Positions 8,746 to 17,753 of a DNA stretch of 64,000 nt are shown one piece after another. How positions within the stretch are numbered: position 1 is the first letter of the stretch; each line of letters starts with the position of its first letter. The position numbers and the translations under genes are program-made. The notes under the pieces were generated by a model. That model was not told the DNA's origin and made no database searches. It worked only from the letters and a program-made list of their open reading frames with translations. The stretch spans positions 3,256 to 67,255 of the forward strand of contig NZ_QWBW01000019.1 in the NCBI RefSeq assembly GCF_004117855.1. Direction: 5' to 3'. This DNA comes from Modicisalibacter coralii. GTDB taxonomy: Bacteria; Pseudomonadota; Gammaproteobacteria; Pseudomonadales; Halomonadaceae.

Positions 8746-9939
8746 ATGAGTCAAGCCAACCGCGGGGTCGTGTACCAGGGCCCCGGCCACGTCGAGGTGC
8801 AATCCATTGCCTTTCCCGAGCTCGCCCTGGGCAAGCGCCAGTGCCACCACGGGGTAATCCTCAAGGTACTCACCACCAACATCTGCGGCAGCGATCAGCA
8901 CATGGTGCGCGGTCGGACCACGGCACCGGCGGGGCTGGTGCTGGGTCACGAGATCACCGGCGAGGTCATCGAATGCGGCCGTGACGTCGAATTCCTCAAT
9001 GTCGGTGACGTGGTGTCGGTCCCCTTCAACATCGCCTGCGGGCGTTGCCGCAACTGCAAGGAGGGCAAGACCCACATCTGCCTGAACGTCAACCCGGCGC
9101 GGCCCGGCGCCGCCTACGGCTATGTCGACATGGGCGGCTGGGTCGGCGGGCAGAGCGAGTACGTCATGGTGCCCTACGCCGACTTCAACCTGCTGCGCTT
9201 CCCCGACCGGGATCGCGCCATGGAGAAGATCCGCGATCTGACGATGCTCTCGGACATCTTCCCCACCGGCTTCCATGGCTGCGTGACCGCCGGCGTGCAG
9301 CCGGGCAGCACGGTGTACATCGCCGGCGCCGGCCCGGTGGGGCTGGCCGCGGCGGCGTCCGCGCGTCTGCTGGGAGCGGCCTGCGTGATCGTCGGCGACC
9401 TGAACCCGCAGCGACTCGATCAGGCGCGCAGCTTCGGCTGCGAGACCCTCGATCTGCGTCAGGACACGCCGATGCCGGACATGCTCGAGGCGATTCTCGG
9501 TGAGCGCGAGGTCGACTGCGCCGTGGATGCGGTGGGTTTCGAGGCACGCTGCCACGGCCACAACCACGCGCACGAGCAGCCGGCGACGGTGCTCAACGCG
9601 ATGATGGACGTGACCCGGGCCGGGGGGCAGGTCGGTATCCCGGGGCTCTACGTCACCGAGGATCCCGGTGCGGAGAGCGACGATGCCAAGCACGGCAACC
9701 TGTCGATGCGTTTCGGCCTGGGCTGGGCCAAGGCTCACTCCTTCCACACCGGCCAATGTCCGGTGATGCGCTACCACCGGCAACTGATGCAGGCGATTCT
9801 CTTCGAGCGCGTCAATATCGCCGATGCGGTGAACGTGCAGGTGATCTCGCTGGACGAGGCGCCGCAGGGCTACGCCGACTTCGATGGCGGGGTGGCGAAG
9901 AAGTTCGTCATCGACCCGCACGGCAGCGTGGCGGCCTGA
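8746..9939 (+). CDS. fdhA: Glutathione-independent formaldehyde dehydrogenase
   Basis: A 397-residue zinc-dependent medium-chain dehydrogenase of the Pseudomonas putida formaldehyde dehydrogenase type, oxidising formaldehyde to formate with tightly bound NAD+. The catalytic-zinc region is NICGSDQHMVRG with LVLGHEITGEV. The structural zinc lobe is CGRCRNCKEGKTHIC. The dinucleotide fold is GAGPVGLAAAASARLLGA. The long insert with HGHNHAHEQPATVLNAMMDV separates it from ordinary alcohol dehydrogenases. The start is fixed by AAAGGATG upstream of the ATG at 8746, although the frame runs further up. It is probably a detoxification enzyme here; no other C1 genes are adjacent. Confidence 0.93.
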   Translation: MSQANRGVVYQGPGHVEVQSIAFPELALGKRQCHHGVILKVLTTNICGSDQHMVRGRTTAPAGLVLGHEITGEVIECGRDVEFLNVGDVVSVPFNIACGRCRNCKEGKTHICLNVNPARPGAAYGYVDMGGWVGGQSEYVMVPYADFNLLRFPDRDRAMEKIRDLTMLSDIFPTGFHGCVTAGVQPGSTVYIAGAGPVGLAAAASARLLGAACVIVGDLNPQRLDQARSFGCETLDLRQDTPMPDMLEAILGEREVDCAVDAVGFEARCHGHNHAHEQPATVLNAMMDVTRAGGQVGIPGLYVTEDPGAESDDAKHGNLSMRFGLGWAKAHSFHTGQCPVMRYHRQLMQAILFERVNIADAVNVQVISLDEAPQGYADFDGGVAKKFVIDPHGSVAA

Positions 9940-9964
9940 TCGCGGTGGTCGAGCCGGCGTCGCT

Positions 9965-10870
9965 TCAGGACGTCGCCGGCTCGGCAGCGAACGGAGTCAG
10001 CCATTCGCCGCAGTGGCGCAACAGGTGGCCGGTCAGCGCCTCGAGCATCTGGCCGCCATGGCGCCAGTGATGCCAGTAGAGTGGCACGTCGATGAAGCTG
10101 GTCGGATCGAGGTCGACCAACGTTCCCTCCGCCAGTTCCCGGGCCACCTGACGCTCGGGGATCAGCCCGTAGCCCATTCCCGCCTGAGCGAGCCGGATGA
10201 AGCCTTCCGACGAGGGGCAGAGGTGATGCGGAAACGGTTCCTGGAAGCCGCGCATCTCCAGATAGCGGTGCTGGAGTCGGTCATCGGGGCCGAAGACGAT
10301 CGCCGGCGCCTCGCGCAGGGCGGCGTGGTCGAGCCCCCGTGGAAAGTGTCGCGTGACATAGTCGGGACTGGCCAGGGCCCGGTAGCGCATGTTGCCCAGG
10401 GGGTGCTGACGCGCGCCCTGGACCGGGCGTGGCGTGGCGCAGATACAGCCGGCCACTTCGCCGTCGCGCATGCGCTTGAGCGCCACGTCCTGGTCCTCGA
10501 CGACCAGGTCGAGCAGGATGCCCTGATCGCGGCAGAAGGCGCCGGTCACCGGCGACCACCAGGTCGCCAGGCTGTCGGCGTTGATCGCCAGACGTAGGCG
10601 CTGTTCGCGCTCGCCCAGCGCGGGGACCTGATCGAGCAGGTCGTGCTCGAGTAACCGTACCTGCTGGACGTGGTTGAGCAGCCGCCGGCCCAGGGCGGTG
10701 GGCGCCAGCTTGGGGGCACGCACCAGGACCGGCTGGCCGAGGCGCGCCTCGAGCAGTTTGATGCGTTGCGAGACCGCCGACTGGGTCAGGCCCAGATGCT
10801 TGGCGCCCCGCTCGAAGCCGGATTGATCGATCACGGCCGCGAGGGCCTGCAGGAGTTTGTAGTCAAGCAT
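9965..10870 (-). CDS. argP: LysR-family regulator ArgP
   Basis: A 301-residue LysR-type regulator. The N-terminal helix-turn-helix is GAKHLGLTQSAVSQRIKLLEARLGQPVLVR, followed by a periplasmic-binding-protein-like effector domain with the ArgP hallmark NADSLATWW. In enterobacteria ArgP responds to arginine and lysine and activates the exporter gene argO. Here argO lies divergently 92 bases away, the classical arrangement, with an AGGTTAAT/ATTAACCT inverted repeat between them. Full length; start ATG at 10870. Confidence 0.92.
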   Translation of the reverse strand: MLDYKLLQALAAVIDQSGFERGAKHLGLTQSAVSQRIKLLEARLGQPVLVRAPKLAPTALGRRLLNHVQQVRLLEHDLLDQVPALGEREQRLRLAINADSLATWWSPVTGAFCRDQGILLDLVVEDQDVALKRMRDGEVAGCICATPRPVQGARQHPLGNMRYRALASPDYVTRHFPRGLDHAALREAPAIVFGPDDRLQHRYLEMRGFQEPFPHHLCPSSEGFIRLAQAGMGYGLIPERQVARELAEGTLVDLDPTSFIDVPLYWHHWRHGGQMLEALTGHLLRHCGEWLTPFAAEPATS

Positions 10871-10875
10871 CAGCC

Positions 10876-10932
10876 AGGTTAATCATCCATTCCCTCAATT
10901 AATTTCACTTATTCTAGCGCCAAAATTAACCT
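10876..10932. promoter_or_regulatory. argP-argO divergent control region with AGGTTAAT inverted repeat
   Basis: AGGTTAAT (10876-10883) and its complement ATTAACCT (10925-10932) flank an AT-rich core containing TATTCT, which could be an argO -10 box. The position between argP and argO suits an ArgP operator. LysR sites normally have T-N11-A cores, so the exact footprint is a guess. Confidence 0.45.
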
Positions 10933-10962
10933 GCCGTCTCCTCGTTCACCGGGAGACACCTC

Positions 10963-11556
10963 ATGTTGTCATCCGCCATTCAGGGGCTGGGCACCGGTGC
11001 CGCCCTGATCGTCGCCATCGGCGCGCAGAATGCTTTCGTCCTGGGACAGGGGCTGCGCCGACGTTCGCCGTGGCTGGTAGCGGCGATCTGCAGCGGCTGC
11101 GACGTGTTGCTGATCGCCCTGGGCGGGTTGGGGCTGGGGCCGTTGATCGCCGGGCAGGCGACCCTGATGCAGCTGGCGCGCTGGGGCGGGGCGGCTTTCC
11201 TGCTCTGGCAGGCCGGGCACGCCTGGCGCCGGGCCCTGGTGCCGAGCGCGCTGACGGCCGAAGCGACACCGGCGACCCGCCAGCGGGTGGTGGCGGCGAC
11301 GCTGGCGGTGACCCTGCTCAACCCGCAGGTCTATCTGGATACCGTGGTGATGCTGGGCGCGATCGGGGCCGTACAGGCCAGCCCGATGGGCTTCTATCTC
11401 GGCGCCATGGTGGCCTCGCTGCTGTGGTTCTTCGCCCTGGTGGCGGCGGCCGGCTGGCTGGCGCCGCGTCTCGCCCATCCCGCTGTGTGGCGCGTGATCG
11501 ATGGGCTCATCGGCACGGTGCTGATCGTCGTCGCCGGGCACCTGCTCGGCGGATAG
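10963..11556 (+). CDS. argO: LysE/ArgO-type amino-acid exporter
   Basis: A 197-residue integral membrane protein of the LysE superfamily, exporting arginine and possibly lysine or canavanine. It begins LSSAIQGLGTGAALIVAIGAQNAFVLGQGLRR; the AIGAQNAFVLxQG stretch is the family signature in the first helix. Five to six hydrophobic segments follow, including LNPQVYLDTVVMLG in the central region. GGGAG precedes the ATG. Transcribed divergently from argP, which is its expected regulator. Confidence 0.93.
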   Translation: MLSSAIQGLGTGAALIVAIGAQNAFVLGQGLRRRSPWLVAAICSGCDVLLIALGGLGLGPLIAGQATLMQLARWGGAAFLLWQAGHAWRRALVPSALTAEATPATRQRVVAATLAVTLLNPQVYLDTVVMLGAIGAVQASPMGFYLGAMVASLLWFFALVAAAGWLAPRLAHPAVWRVIDGLIGTVLIVVAGHLLGG

Positions 11557-11798
11557 GTGGCAGGTTTTCTTGACGCCCTGTCAGGGTTTTCGGCCGCTGC
11601 AGGGGCCTGTCATACCGAGGGTGGTGGCGTGTCAACTTTGCGTTACGAGCGGCCCGCGAGAGTCATCGCGCCGGGGGCTCGCGCGGGTCGGTGGCGGGAT
11701 TCCCGGCGGCGATGGGCGCGCCTAGGCTGAACGCATGCGTCGTCCGACGACGATCGAGACGCCATGGCTCGTCTGCCAACGTTACAAGGAGAATACGC

Positions 11799-12902
11799 AT
11801 GACTGCACCGGCCGCCATTTCCGCCAACGACAATCAGACCAATCCGATCGGTACCGACGGCTTCGCGTTCGTCGAATTCACCGCGCCTTCCGCCGAGGAG
11901 CGCGACGCGTTGCGTCGGCTCTTTGCCCGGATGGGCTTCACCGAAACCCGCAAGCATCGTTCCAAGGCGGTATCGCTGTTCCAGCAGGAGGGCATCAACT
12001 TCGTGCTCAACGGCGAGCCGAACAGTCATGCGGCGGCCTTCGCCGCAAAGCATGGCCCCAGCGCCTGTGCCATGGCCTGGAAGGTGGCCGATGCCCGCCA
12101 GGCCTTCGAGCACGCCGTGGCGCGCGGCGCCGAGCCCGTCGACAATCCGGTGGGGCCCGGCGAGGCGGGGATCCCGGCGGTCAAGGGGATCGGCGGCTCG
12201 CTGCTCTACTTCGTCGACGACAAGCGCGACGCCGACGGACGCAGTATCTACGAGATCGATTTCGAGCCCATCGCGGGTGCCGAACGCAACGCGCGCAGCG
12301 TGGGCCTGAAGGTCCTCGACCACCTGACCCACAACGTCGACCGCGGCCAGATGGATGTCTGGGCCAACTTCTACACCGACATCGCCAATTTTCGCGAGAT
12401 CCGCTACTTCGACATCGAAGGCAAGATGACCGGGCTGCACTCCCGGGCGATGACGGCGCCCTGCGGCAAGATGCACATCCCCATCAACGAGTCGGCGGAC
12501 GACCAGTCGCAGATCGCCGAATTCCTGCGCGAGTACAACGGCGAGGGGATCCAGCACCTGGCCCTGGCCACGGACGATATCTATGCCACGGTCAAGGCGC
12601 TCAAGGCCAACGGCGTCTCGTTCATGACCACGCCGGCGACCTACTACGAGAAGGTCGATGAACGCGTGCCCAACCACCAGGAGAATCTGGAGGATCTCAA
12701 GGCGCTCAACCTGCTGGTCGACGGGGCGCCGCAGGAAGGGGTCCTGTTGCAGATCTTCACCGACACCGTGATCGGGCCGATCTTCTTCGAGATCATTCAG
12801 CGCAAGGGCAACAAGGGCTTCGGCGAGGGCAACTTCAAGGCGCTCTTCGAGTCCATCGAGGAGGACCAGATCCGGCGTGGGGTTCTCAAGGGCGACGAAT
12901 GA
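11799..12902 (+). CDS. hppD: 4-hydroxyphenylpyruvate dioxygenase
   Basis: A 367-residue non-haem iron dioxygenase converting 4-hydroxyphenylpyruvate to homogentisate in tyrosine catabolism. It has the double vicinal-oxygen-chelate layout. The two iron-binding His lie in LDHLTHNV and EGIQHLALATDD, and the Glu is in GPIFFEIIQRKG. The C-terminal lid GFGEGNFKALFESIEEDQIRRGVL is well conserved. AAGGAG is seven bases before the ATG at 11799; the 36 codons upstream in the same frame are not part of the protein. No homogentisate pathway genes are adjacent, so it is probably expressed alone. Confidence 0.96.
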   Translation: MTAPAAISANDNQTNPIGTDGFAFVEFTAPSAEERDALRRLFARMGFTETRKHRSKAVSLFQQEGINFVLNGEPNSHAAAFAAKHGPSACAMAWKVADARQAFEHAVARGAEPVDNPVGPGEAGIPAVKGIGGSLLYFVDDKRDADGRSIYEIDFEPIAGAERNARSVGLKVLDHLTHNVDRGQMDVWANFYTDIANFREIRYFDIEGKMTGLHSRAMTAPCGKMHIPINESADDQSQIAEFLREYNGEGIQHLALATDDIYATVKALKANGVSFMTTPATYYEKVDERVPNHQENLEDLKALNLLVDGAPQEGVLLQIFTDTVIGPIFFEIIQRKGNKGFGEGNFKALFESIEEDQIRRGVLKGDE

Positions 12903-12924
12903 TCCCCGGTCGCGTGATTGAAGC

Positions 12925-12955
12925 GCATCGCCCCGTCCTGTCGGCGGGGCGATGC
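12925..12955. terminator. Hairpin between convergent hppD and small acidic gene
   Basis: An 11-base-pair stem (GCATCGCCCCG / CGGGGCGATGC) with a nine-base loop just after the hppD stop and just past the end of the convergent 67-residue gene. There is no good T-run on either side, so it may be a bidirectional or 3'-end-protecting structure rather than a strong intrinsic terminator. Confidence 0.55.
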
Positions 12956-12969
12956 TACTTCGGCAGACC

Positions 12970-13173
12970 CTAAAGGCCGTATTCGTCCGGGTCCTCGCCC
13001 TGCTCGCGCAGGAAGGCGGCGACCAGATCCTCGTCGCCGTCGTGGTCGGACCCGTGGCGGTAGGCGAACTCGATCAACTGCTCCTCCTCAAAGCCGTCGT
13101 ACCAGCTCATGTCCTTGTAATCACTGGTGGCGTACCAGTCACTCGCCGCTTCGTAACTATCGAACAATGGCAT
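12970..13173 (-). CDS. Small acidic protein, unknown function
   Basis: A 67-residue, strongly acidic protein beginning MPLFDSYEAASDWYATSDYK and rich in Asp, Glu and Tyr, including the segment DHDGDEDLVAAFLREQGEDPDEYGL. No signal peptide, cysteine or membrane segment is visible. The start at 13173 has GGAGAG nearby; the frame extends 19 codons upstream without a better site. It lies on the same strand as the XRE regulator, 64 bases downstream of that gene's end, so they may be co-transcribed. I do not recognise a family. Confidence 0.6.
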   Translation of the reverse strand: MPLFDSYEAASDWYATSDYKDMSWYDGFEEEQLIEFAYRHGSDHDGDEDLVAAFLREQGEDPDEYGL

Positions 13174-13237
13174 CACATCTCTCCTTGCGAACCTGACCTG
13201 CAACGTAGATCGGCCCGCGAGACGACGCAATGCAGGA

Positions 13238-13846
13238 TCACTGCTGGATCAGATGCCAGCGGGCCCGGATCTGAGCCAGCAGGCGGAAGGGGAGGGCGCT
13301 CAGGGGCACGGTCTCGATCTCGTGATACTCGTCACTGATGCGTACCTGGCCGTCGCTGCGCTTCTCGAGACGCCGGACGACCAGCTGGTCGAAGTGCTCG
13401 AGGATGTAAAGACCATCGTCGAGGAATGTCGTCAGCGGGTACACCGCGGCCAGGTCGCCGTTGGCGAGAAAGTCGAAGCTTTCACCGTAGGCGGGCGTCA
13501 CCAGGTGGCAGTCTGCGGTGACCTGACGCAGGGGCAGGCCGTCGAGCAGCGGCATGAGCCCGGCACCCTGACGAATCCAGGGAGCCGGTTGCCGGGACCG
13601 GAGATGCAGGATCCCCGACGAACTCGGGGGCGCTGGCGTGCCTTCCAGAAGGTCGCTGAGCGAACAGTCCAGGGCCTCGGTCAGCGCCACCAGGCGCTCG
13701 TGCCCGATCTGCTTGATGGTGCCCGATTCCCAGTAGGAGATCGTGACATCCGAAACGCCCACTCGTCGGGCGAGGGCAGCCTTGCTCAGGTTGGCCTTCA
13801 GTCTTAGCGCTTTTATGCGGGAACCCAATGCATCCATCGATTGCAT
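13238..13846 (-). CDS. XRE-family regulator with S24/LexA-like C-terminal domain
   Basis: About 202 residues. The N-terminal Cro/C1 helix-turn-helix runs IKALRLKANLSKAALARRVGVSDVTISYWESG. The C-terminal part (GESFDFLANGDLAAVYPLTTFLDDGLYILEHFDQLVVRRLEK) has the strand order of the S24 peptidase fold of phage repressors. A Ser sits where the nucleophile would be, but there is Arg-Arg where the catalytic Lys normally lies, so self-cleavage is doubtful. The start could be 13846 or 13837. Such repressors are common in phage remnants, but no other phage gene is adjacent. Confidence 0.75.
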   Translation of the reverse strand: MQSMDALGSRIKALRLKANLSKAALARRVGVSDVTISYWESGTIKQIGHERLVALTEALDCSLSDLLEGTPAPPSSSGILHLRSRQPAPWIRQGAGLMPLLDGLPLRQVTADCHLVTPAYGESFDFLANGDLAAVYPLTTFLDDGLYILEHFDQLVVRRLEKRSDGQVRISDEYHEIETVPLSALPFRLLAQIRARWHLIQQ

Positions 13847-14199
13847 CTCGCCGTAACGTGAACGCCTAGCATAGCCACTCGTCACCGAAGTATGTTTCGG
13901 GTTGGATGGCACTCACTTTACTGAGAAAAACAAAGGCTTGTGCTGCCATGACGGGGGACCTCCGGGGCACTTTCACGGGCTGTCATTTCGTGCGCTAACC
14001 CTGGCCATACGGGCCGACGATCCATTGGATTGGTTTTTTTCCGACAGGTTTCACGACGGCGAGTCCTTATTGATCCTACATGACGAATCATGGCGGAAGC
14101 GAAGCGCGTTGCCCGGTGAGGTCCGGACCTCGGACGACAACCTTGACGCGCAACGGCGGCAGGCACCGCGCTTGGTGGTAACCCGAGGGAATCATGGGG
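13847..14199. other. Intergenic region upstream of XRE regulator, no gene seen
   Basis: Open frames here (for example a 124-residue one from 13902) have no recognisable domain, skewed composition and no convincing ribosome site. The part nearest the XRE gene should hold its promoter, but I cannot pick one out with confidence. Confidence 0.5.
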
Positions 14200-14318
14200 A
14201 AAAAAGCGCCGGTTGCTCGAGCGAGCAACCGTCGGCGCACAAGGGTGATGCACTGAAGGCTCCATCGGCAAGATAGCGCCGCCGATGGTGCTTCAGGGGT
14301 CCTGTGACCGCCCGAAGT
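14200..14318 (-). ncRNA. Candidate small RNA with two hairpins and intrinsic terminator
   Basis: Read on the minus strand: a TATACT -10-like box (14325-14330) is followed by a region with a first stem-loop (CTGAAG..CCATCGGC pairing with GCCGATGG..CTTCAG, 14255-14297). A very stable second hairpin follows: arms CGGTTGCTCG/CGAGCAACCG, 14210-14231, with flanking GCGCC/GGCGC extending it. A run of six T residues (14200-14205 on the plus strand as A) ends it. No protein gene ends here on that strand, so the terminator has no other obvious purpose. The -35 box is poor and no known RNA family is recognised. Confidence 0.45.
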
Positions 14319-14429
14319 GAGCGCAGTATAGGCAGTCGTACTTTGCGGAATAAGTGGGTACAATCGAAAACCAGTGTTTCTGTATTGGAAACATGGCGCG
14401 TTGCAGCGTTTCGGAGGCAGTGACGACTC

Positions 14430-15326
14430 TTGGCGACCCTGGATGCCCTGAAGGTTTTCGTCGAAGTGGTGCGTGCGGGCAGCTTCACGGCCGCGGCACG
14501 GCGGCTGGGCATCTCCAAGTCGCTGGCGTCCAAGCGCCTCGCCGCACTGGAGGAAGAGCTGGGGGTCAGCCTGCTCAACCGCTCGACCCGCTCGCTGCAT
14601 CTCACCGAGGCGGGCCGGATCTACTACGAACATGGCCTGCGTATTCGCGAGGAACTGGCCGCGGCGGAGGCCCAGGTCCAGTCGGTCACTGCGCGTCCGC
14701 GCGGCCAGCTCAAGGTCAGTGCCCAGGTGAGCTTCGGCTTCATGTATCTGGCGCCGCCCACCACGGCCTTCATGCGTCGCTATCCGGATGTGGCGGTCGA
14801 GATCCTGCTCGAGGATCAGCGCTTCGAGCCGATCGATGATTCCGTCGATCTGGCGATCCGTATGGGGCCGCTGCCTGCGTCGAGCCTGGTGTCGCGCCCG
14901 CTGTGCAAGGTGGTCTACGGCCTCTACGCCGCCCCTGACTATCTGGCCCGCGCCGAGCGGCCCCAGCACCCCCGCGACATCGAGGCGCATGACAGCGTCT
15001 TCTACGGCAACTATGACCTCGGCGCGCACTGGCGTTTCTCGCTCAATGGCCAGCCCTTGGACATCGAACCCAACTCGCGCCTGGTGATCAACAATCTGCT
15101 GGGTGTGGTGGAGGCGGCCAAGGCGGGATTCGGGCTGGCCTACCTGCCCACCTTCGCCGCGCAGTCGGCGGTGGCCGAGGGGGAGCTGGTGCCCTTGCTG
15201 CAGCCCTACTGGAACGAGCACGGCAGCATGCTGGTCCTGTTTCGCTCGCGCAAGTATCTGCCGGACAAGACCCGGGCCTACCTGGACTTCATTACCGACT
15301 GGTTTCGCGAACGCCTGGTGCTGTAG
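14430..15326 (+). CDS. LysR-family transcriptional regulator (DNA-binding, CrgA/AaeR type)
   Basis: A 298-residue regulator beginning at TTG, the first start after an in-frame TGA, with GGAGG upstream. Its N-terminal helix-turn-helix is GSFTAAARRLGISKSLASKRLAALEEELGVSLLNRSTRSLHLTEAG. The effector domain includes EILLEDQRFEPIDDSVDLAIRMGPLPASSLVSRPL, typical of the large LysR group often called CrgA/DsdC-like that controls neighbouring oxidoreductases or efflux genes. The gene next to it is a convergent SDR; no clear target can be named. Confidence 0.9.
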   Translation: MATLDALKVFVEVVRAGSFTAAARRLGISKSLASKRLAALEEELGVSLLNRSTRSLHLTEAGRIYYEHGLRIREELAAAEAQVQSVTARPRGQLKVSAQVSFGFMYLAPPTTAFMRRYPDVAVEILLEDQRFEPIDDSVDLAIRMGPLPASSLVSRPLCKVVYGLYAAPDYLARAERPQHPRDIEAHDSVFYGNYDLGAHWRFSLNGQPLDIEPNSRLVINNLLGVVEAAKAGFGLAYLPTFAAQSAVAEGELVPLLQPYWNEHGSMLVLFRSRKYLPDKTRAYLDFITDWFRERLVL

Positions 15327-15354
15327 GGCGGCCGCGACGATCCAGCACGCTCGT

Positions 15355-16095
15355 CTACCAGTCGATGGGCTCGCCCGCCCAGTCCCAGAAACTGCCGGTC
15401 TCCTCGGGCCTGCGCTCGCCCATCACCGCGATCAGCCGCTCGGCGACGAAATCGGTGCTGAACAGCTTGCCTGCGGGCACCCGGGACTGGAAGGGAGCGG
15501 AAAGTGCCGTATCGGTGGTTCCCGGATGCAGGCACAGCACGATCGCCCGGCGGTTGTAGCGGGCCAGTTCGATGGCGGCGGTGTGCAGCAGCATGTTGTG
15601 GGCCGCCTTGCTCGCCCGATAGGCGTACCAGCCGCCCATTCGGTTGTCGCCGATCGAGCCCACCCGGGCCGAGAGGCTGGCGACGATCGCCGGATGCTGA
15701 CCCTTGAGACAGGGGGCCAGGGTCTGGACGAGCAGCACCGGCGTGGTGGCGTTGACATGGAAGAGTGTCGCGAGCGTGTCGGCATCGAGATCTTCGAGCC
15801 GTTTCTCGGGATGAATCCCGCCCGGCTCGTCGTGCAGCATCCCGATGGCGTTGAACAGCAGATGCACCGTCTCGCCCGCGAGTCGCTCGGCCAGGGCTTG
15901 GCGCCCCGAGGGTGTGGTGACATCGGCGACCAGGGTTTCCAGGCGGGCGTCATCGAGGTCGGGGGGCGTGCGCGATACGGCCAGCACACGGCCGGGCCTG
16001 GGGCTGGCCAGCAAATGGCGCACCATGGCGCGGCCGATACCGCCGCCGGCACCGGTCACCACGGCGGTGAAATCGTCGGGAAGCGGCTCCAGCAT
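15355..16095 (-). CDS. SDR-family oxidoreductase (C-factor/CsgA-like)
   Basis: A 246-residue short-chain dehydrogenase. The cofactor-binding motif TGAGGGIG lies at about residues 14-21. The NxxG-type strand FNAIGML and the catalytic YRASK (in YAYRASKAAHNMLLHT) are present, with a Ser upstream in SLSARVGSIG. The pattern and length resemble the CsgA/C-factor branch, whose substrates are mostly unknown. It converges on the LysR gene and is divergent from gltX. Confidence 0.85.
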   Translation of the reverse strand: MLEPLPDDFTAVVTGAGGGIGRAMVRHLLASPRPGRVLAVSRTPPDLDDARLETLVADVTTPSGRQALAERLAGETVHLLFNAIGMLHDEPGGIHPEKRLEDLDADTLATLFHVNATTPVLLVQTLAPCLKGQHPAIVASLSARVGSIGDNRMGGWYAYRASKAAHNMLLHTAAIELARYNRRAIVLCLHPGTTDTALSAPFQSRVPAGKLFSTDFVAERLIAVMGERRPEETGSFWDWAGEPIDW

Positions 16096-16151
16096 GGGAT
16101 CTCCTCGTGGGTGGCGGTCGACCGACGGCTGATGGGTCGAGGCGAGGTGCG

Positions 16152-16157
16152 TATAAT
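16152..16157 (+). promoter_or_regulatory. Likely -10 box of the gltX promoter
   Basis: A perfect TATAAT 24 bases before the gltX start, in the 86-base gap to the divergent SDR. No good -35 hexamer is seen at 16-18 bases upstream. Confidence 0.5.
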
Positions 16158-16181
16158 GCCGGCATTCATTGAACCAACGGA

Positions 16182-17672
16182 ATGCCTGTCATGACCACCG
16201 TACGAACACGCATCGCGCCGTCGCCGACCGGCGATCCGCACGTGGGTACCGCGTATATCGCCCTGTTCAACCTGTGCTTTGCCCGCCAGCACGGCGGCCA
16301 GTTCATTCTGCGTATCGAGGATACCGATCGTCAGCGTTCCACCGACGAGTCCGAGCGCATGATCCTCGATTCGCTGCGCTGGCTGGGACTCGAATGGGAC
16401 GAGGGTCCGGATGTCGGTGGTCCGCACGGCCCCTACCGCCAGAGCGAGCGCGGCGACATCTACGCCGAATACGCCCGCCAGCTGCTCGAGGCCGGCCACG
16501 CCTTCAAGTGCTATCGCACCAGCGAGGAACTCGACGAGCTGCGCGAGCGACGCAAGGCCGAGGGGCTCCATCTGGCGCTCAAGCCGGCCGATCTGGCGCT
16601 GCCGGCCGACGAGCAGCGCCGCCGCGAGGCCGAGGGCTGGCCCTACGTGGTGCGCATGAACGTGCCCGCCGAGGGCACCTGCGTGGTGGAGGACATGCTG
16701 CGTGGCGAGATCGAAGTGGAGTGGGCCCAGGTCGACGCTCAGATCCTGCTCAAGTCCGACGGCATGCCGACCTATCATCTGGCCAACGTGGTCGACGATC
16801 ACCTGATGGGGATCACCCATGTGCTGCGCGGCGAGGAGTGGATCAACTCGGCGCCCAAGCACAAGCTGCTCTATGAGTACTTGGGCTGGGAGATGCCTGC
16901 GCTCTGCCACATGCCGCTGCTGCGCAATCCCGACAAGTCGAAGCTCTCCAAGCGCAAGAACCCGACCTCGATCAACTACTATCGGCGCATGGGCTTTCTG
17001 CCGCAGGCCGTGACCAACTACCTCGGCCGCATGGGCTGGTCGATGCCCGACGATCGCGAGAAGTTCACGCTCGACGAGATGATGGCCCACTTCGACATCC
17101 AGCGGGTGTCGCTGGGCGGCCCGGTCTTCGATCTGCAGAAGCTGACCTGGCTCAACGGCGTCTACATCCGCGAGGATCTCGACGATGCGGCGCTGCTGGC
17201 GGCGCTGCGCGACTGGGCCTTCAACGAGGCCTATGTCGGCCAGATCCTGCCCCAGGTGCGCCCGCGTATCGAAACCCTGGCCGACGTCACGCCGCTGGCG
17301 GGGCATTTCTTCTCGGGGCTGCCGCGTCTCGACGAGCAGAGCTTCGCCGACGTCAAGCTCGAACGCGAGAACCTGGTCAAGCTGCTGCAGTTCCTGGTCT
17401 GGCGCTTCGAGGGTGTCACGCGCTGGGAGAAGGAAAGCCTGCTCGCCGAGGTCAAGCGACTCTGCGAGTACTTCGATCTCAAGATGAAGGCCCTACTGGC
17501 GCCGGTGTTCATCGCCATCACCGGCTCGGCGAGCTCGACCTCGGTGATGGACGCCATGGCGATACTCGGCTCCGACGTGACCCGGGCCCGGTTGCGTCAC
17601 GCCATCGACGTGCTGGGCGGGGTTTCCAAGAAGCAGGCCAAGCGCTTCGAGAAGGAATACCGGGAGCTGTAA
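16182..17672 (+). CDS. gltX: Glutamyl-tRNA synthetase
   Basis: A 496-residue class I synthetase charging tRNA-Glu with glutamate. The HIGH-type motif is in [13 protein letters not shown] (residues 13-25) and the KMSKS-type motif is KLSKR (residues 254-258). The discriminating insert and C-terminal helical anticodon-binding domain, with [13 protein letters not shown] near the end, match gammaproteobacterial GltX. The start may be 16182 (MPVMTT) or the Met three codons later. Its cognate tRNA-Glu gene lies about 300 bases downstream, behind a separate promoter. Confidence 0.96.
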   Translation: MPVMTTVRTRIAPSPTGDPHVGTAYIALFNLCFARQHGGQFILRIEDTDRQRSTDESERMILDSLRWLGLEWDEGPDVGGPHGPYRQSERGDIYAEYARQLLEAGHAFKCYRTSEELDELRERRKAEGLHLALKPADLALPADEQRRREAEGWPYVVRMNVPAEGTCVVEDMLRGEIEVEWAQVDAQILLKSDGMPTYHLANVVDDHLMGITHVLRGEEWINSAPKHKLLYEYLGWEMPALCHMPLLRNPDKSKLSKRKNPTSINYYRRMGFLPQAVTNYLGRMGWSMPDDREKFTLDEMMAHFDIQRVSLGGPVFDLQKLTWLNGVYIREDLDDAALLAALRDWAFNEAYVGQILPQVRPRIETLADVTPLAGHFFSGLPRLDEQSFADVKLERENLVKLLQFLVWRFEGVTRWEKESLLAEVKRLCEYFDLKMKALLAPVFIAITGSASSTSVMDAMAILGSDVTRARLRHAIDVLGGVSKKQAKRFEKEYREL

Positions 17673-17753
17673 GACGCGGCTGCGCCGCTTGAAGAGGGAA
17701 GAACGGCGCTTCGCGCCTGGAAGAGGGCTGACAAGGGCAGGACAACGCCAATG

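Noticed and set aside
11566-11599. Possible terminator after argO (CCCTGTCAGGG then TTTT)
   Set aside because: The stem is only four base pairs with a three-base loop; too weak to call.
13902-14276. 124-residue plus-strand ORF
   Set aside because: No domain, atypical composition, and it runs through the terminator hairpin of the candidate small RNA.
17690-17735. GC-rich imperfect direct repeats after gltX (GCGCCG/GCGCC with GAAGAGGG)
   Set aside because: Probably degenerate flanking sequence of the heptamer array; too imperfect to annotate separately.
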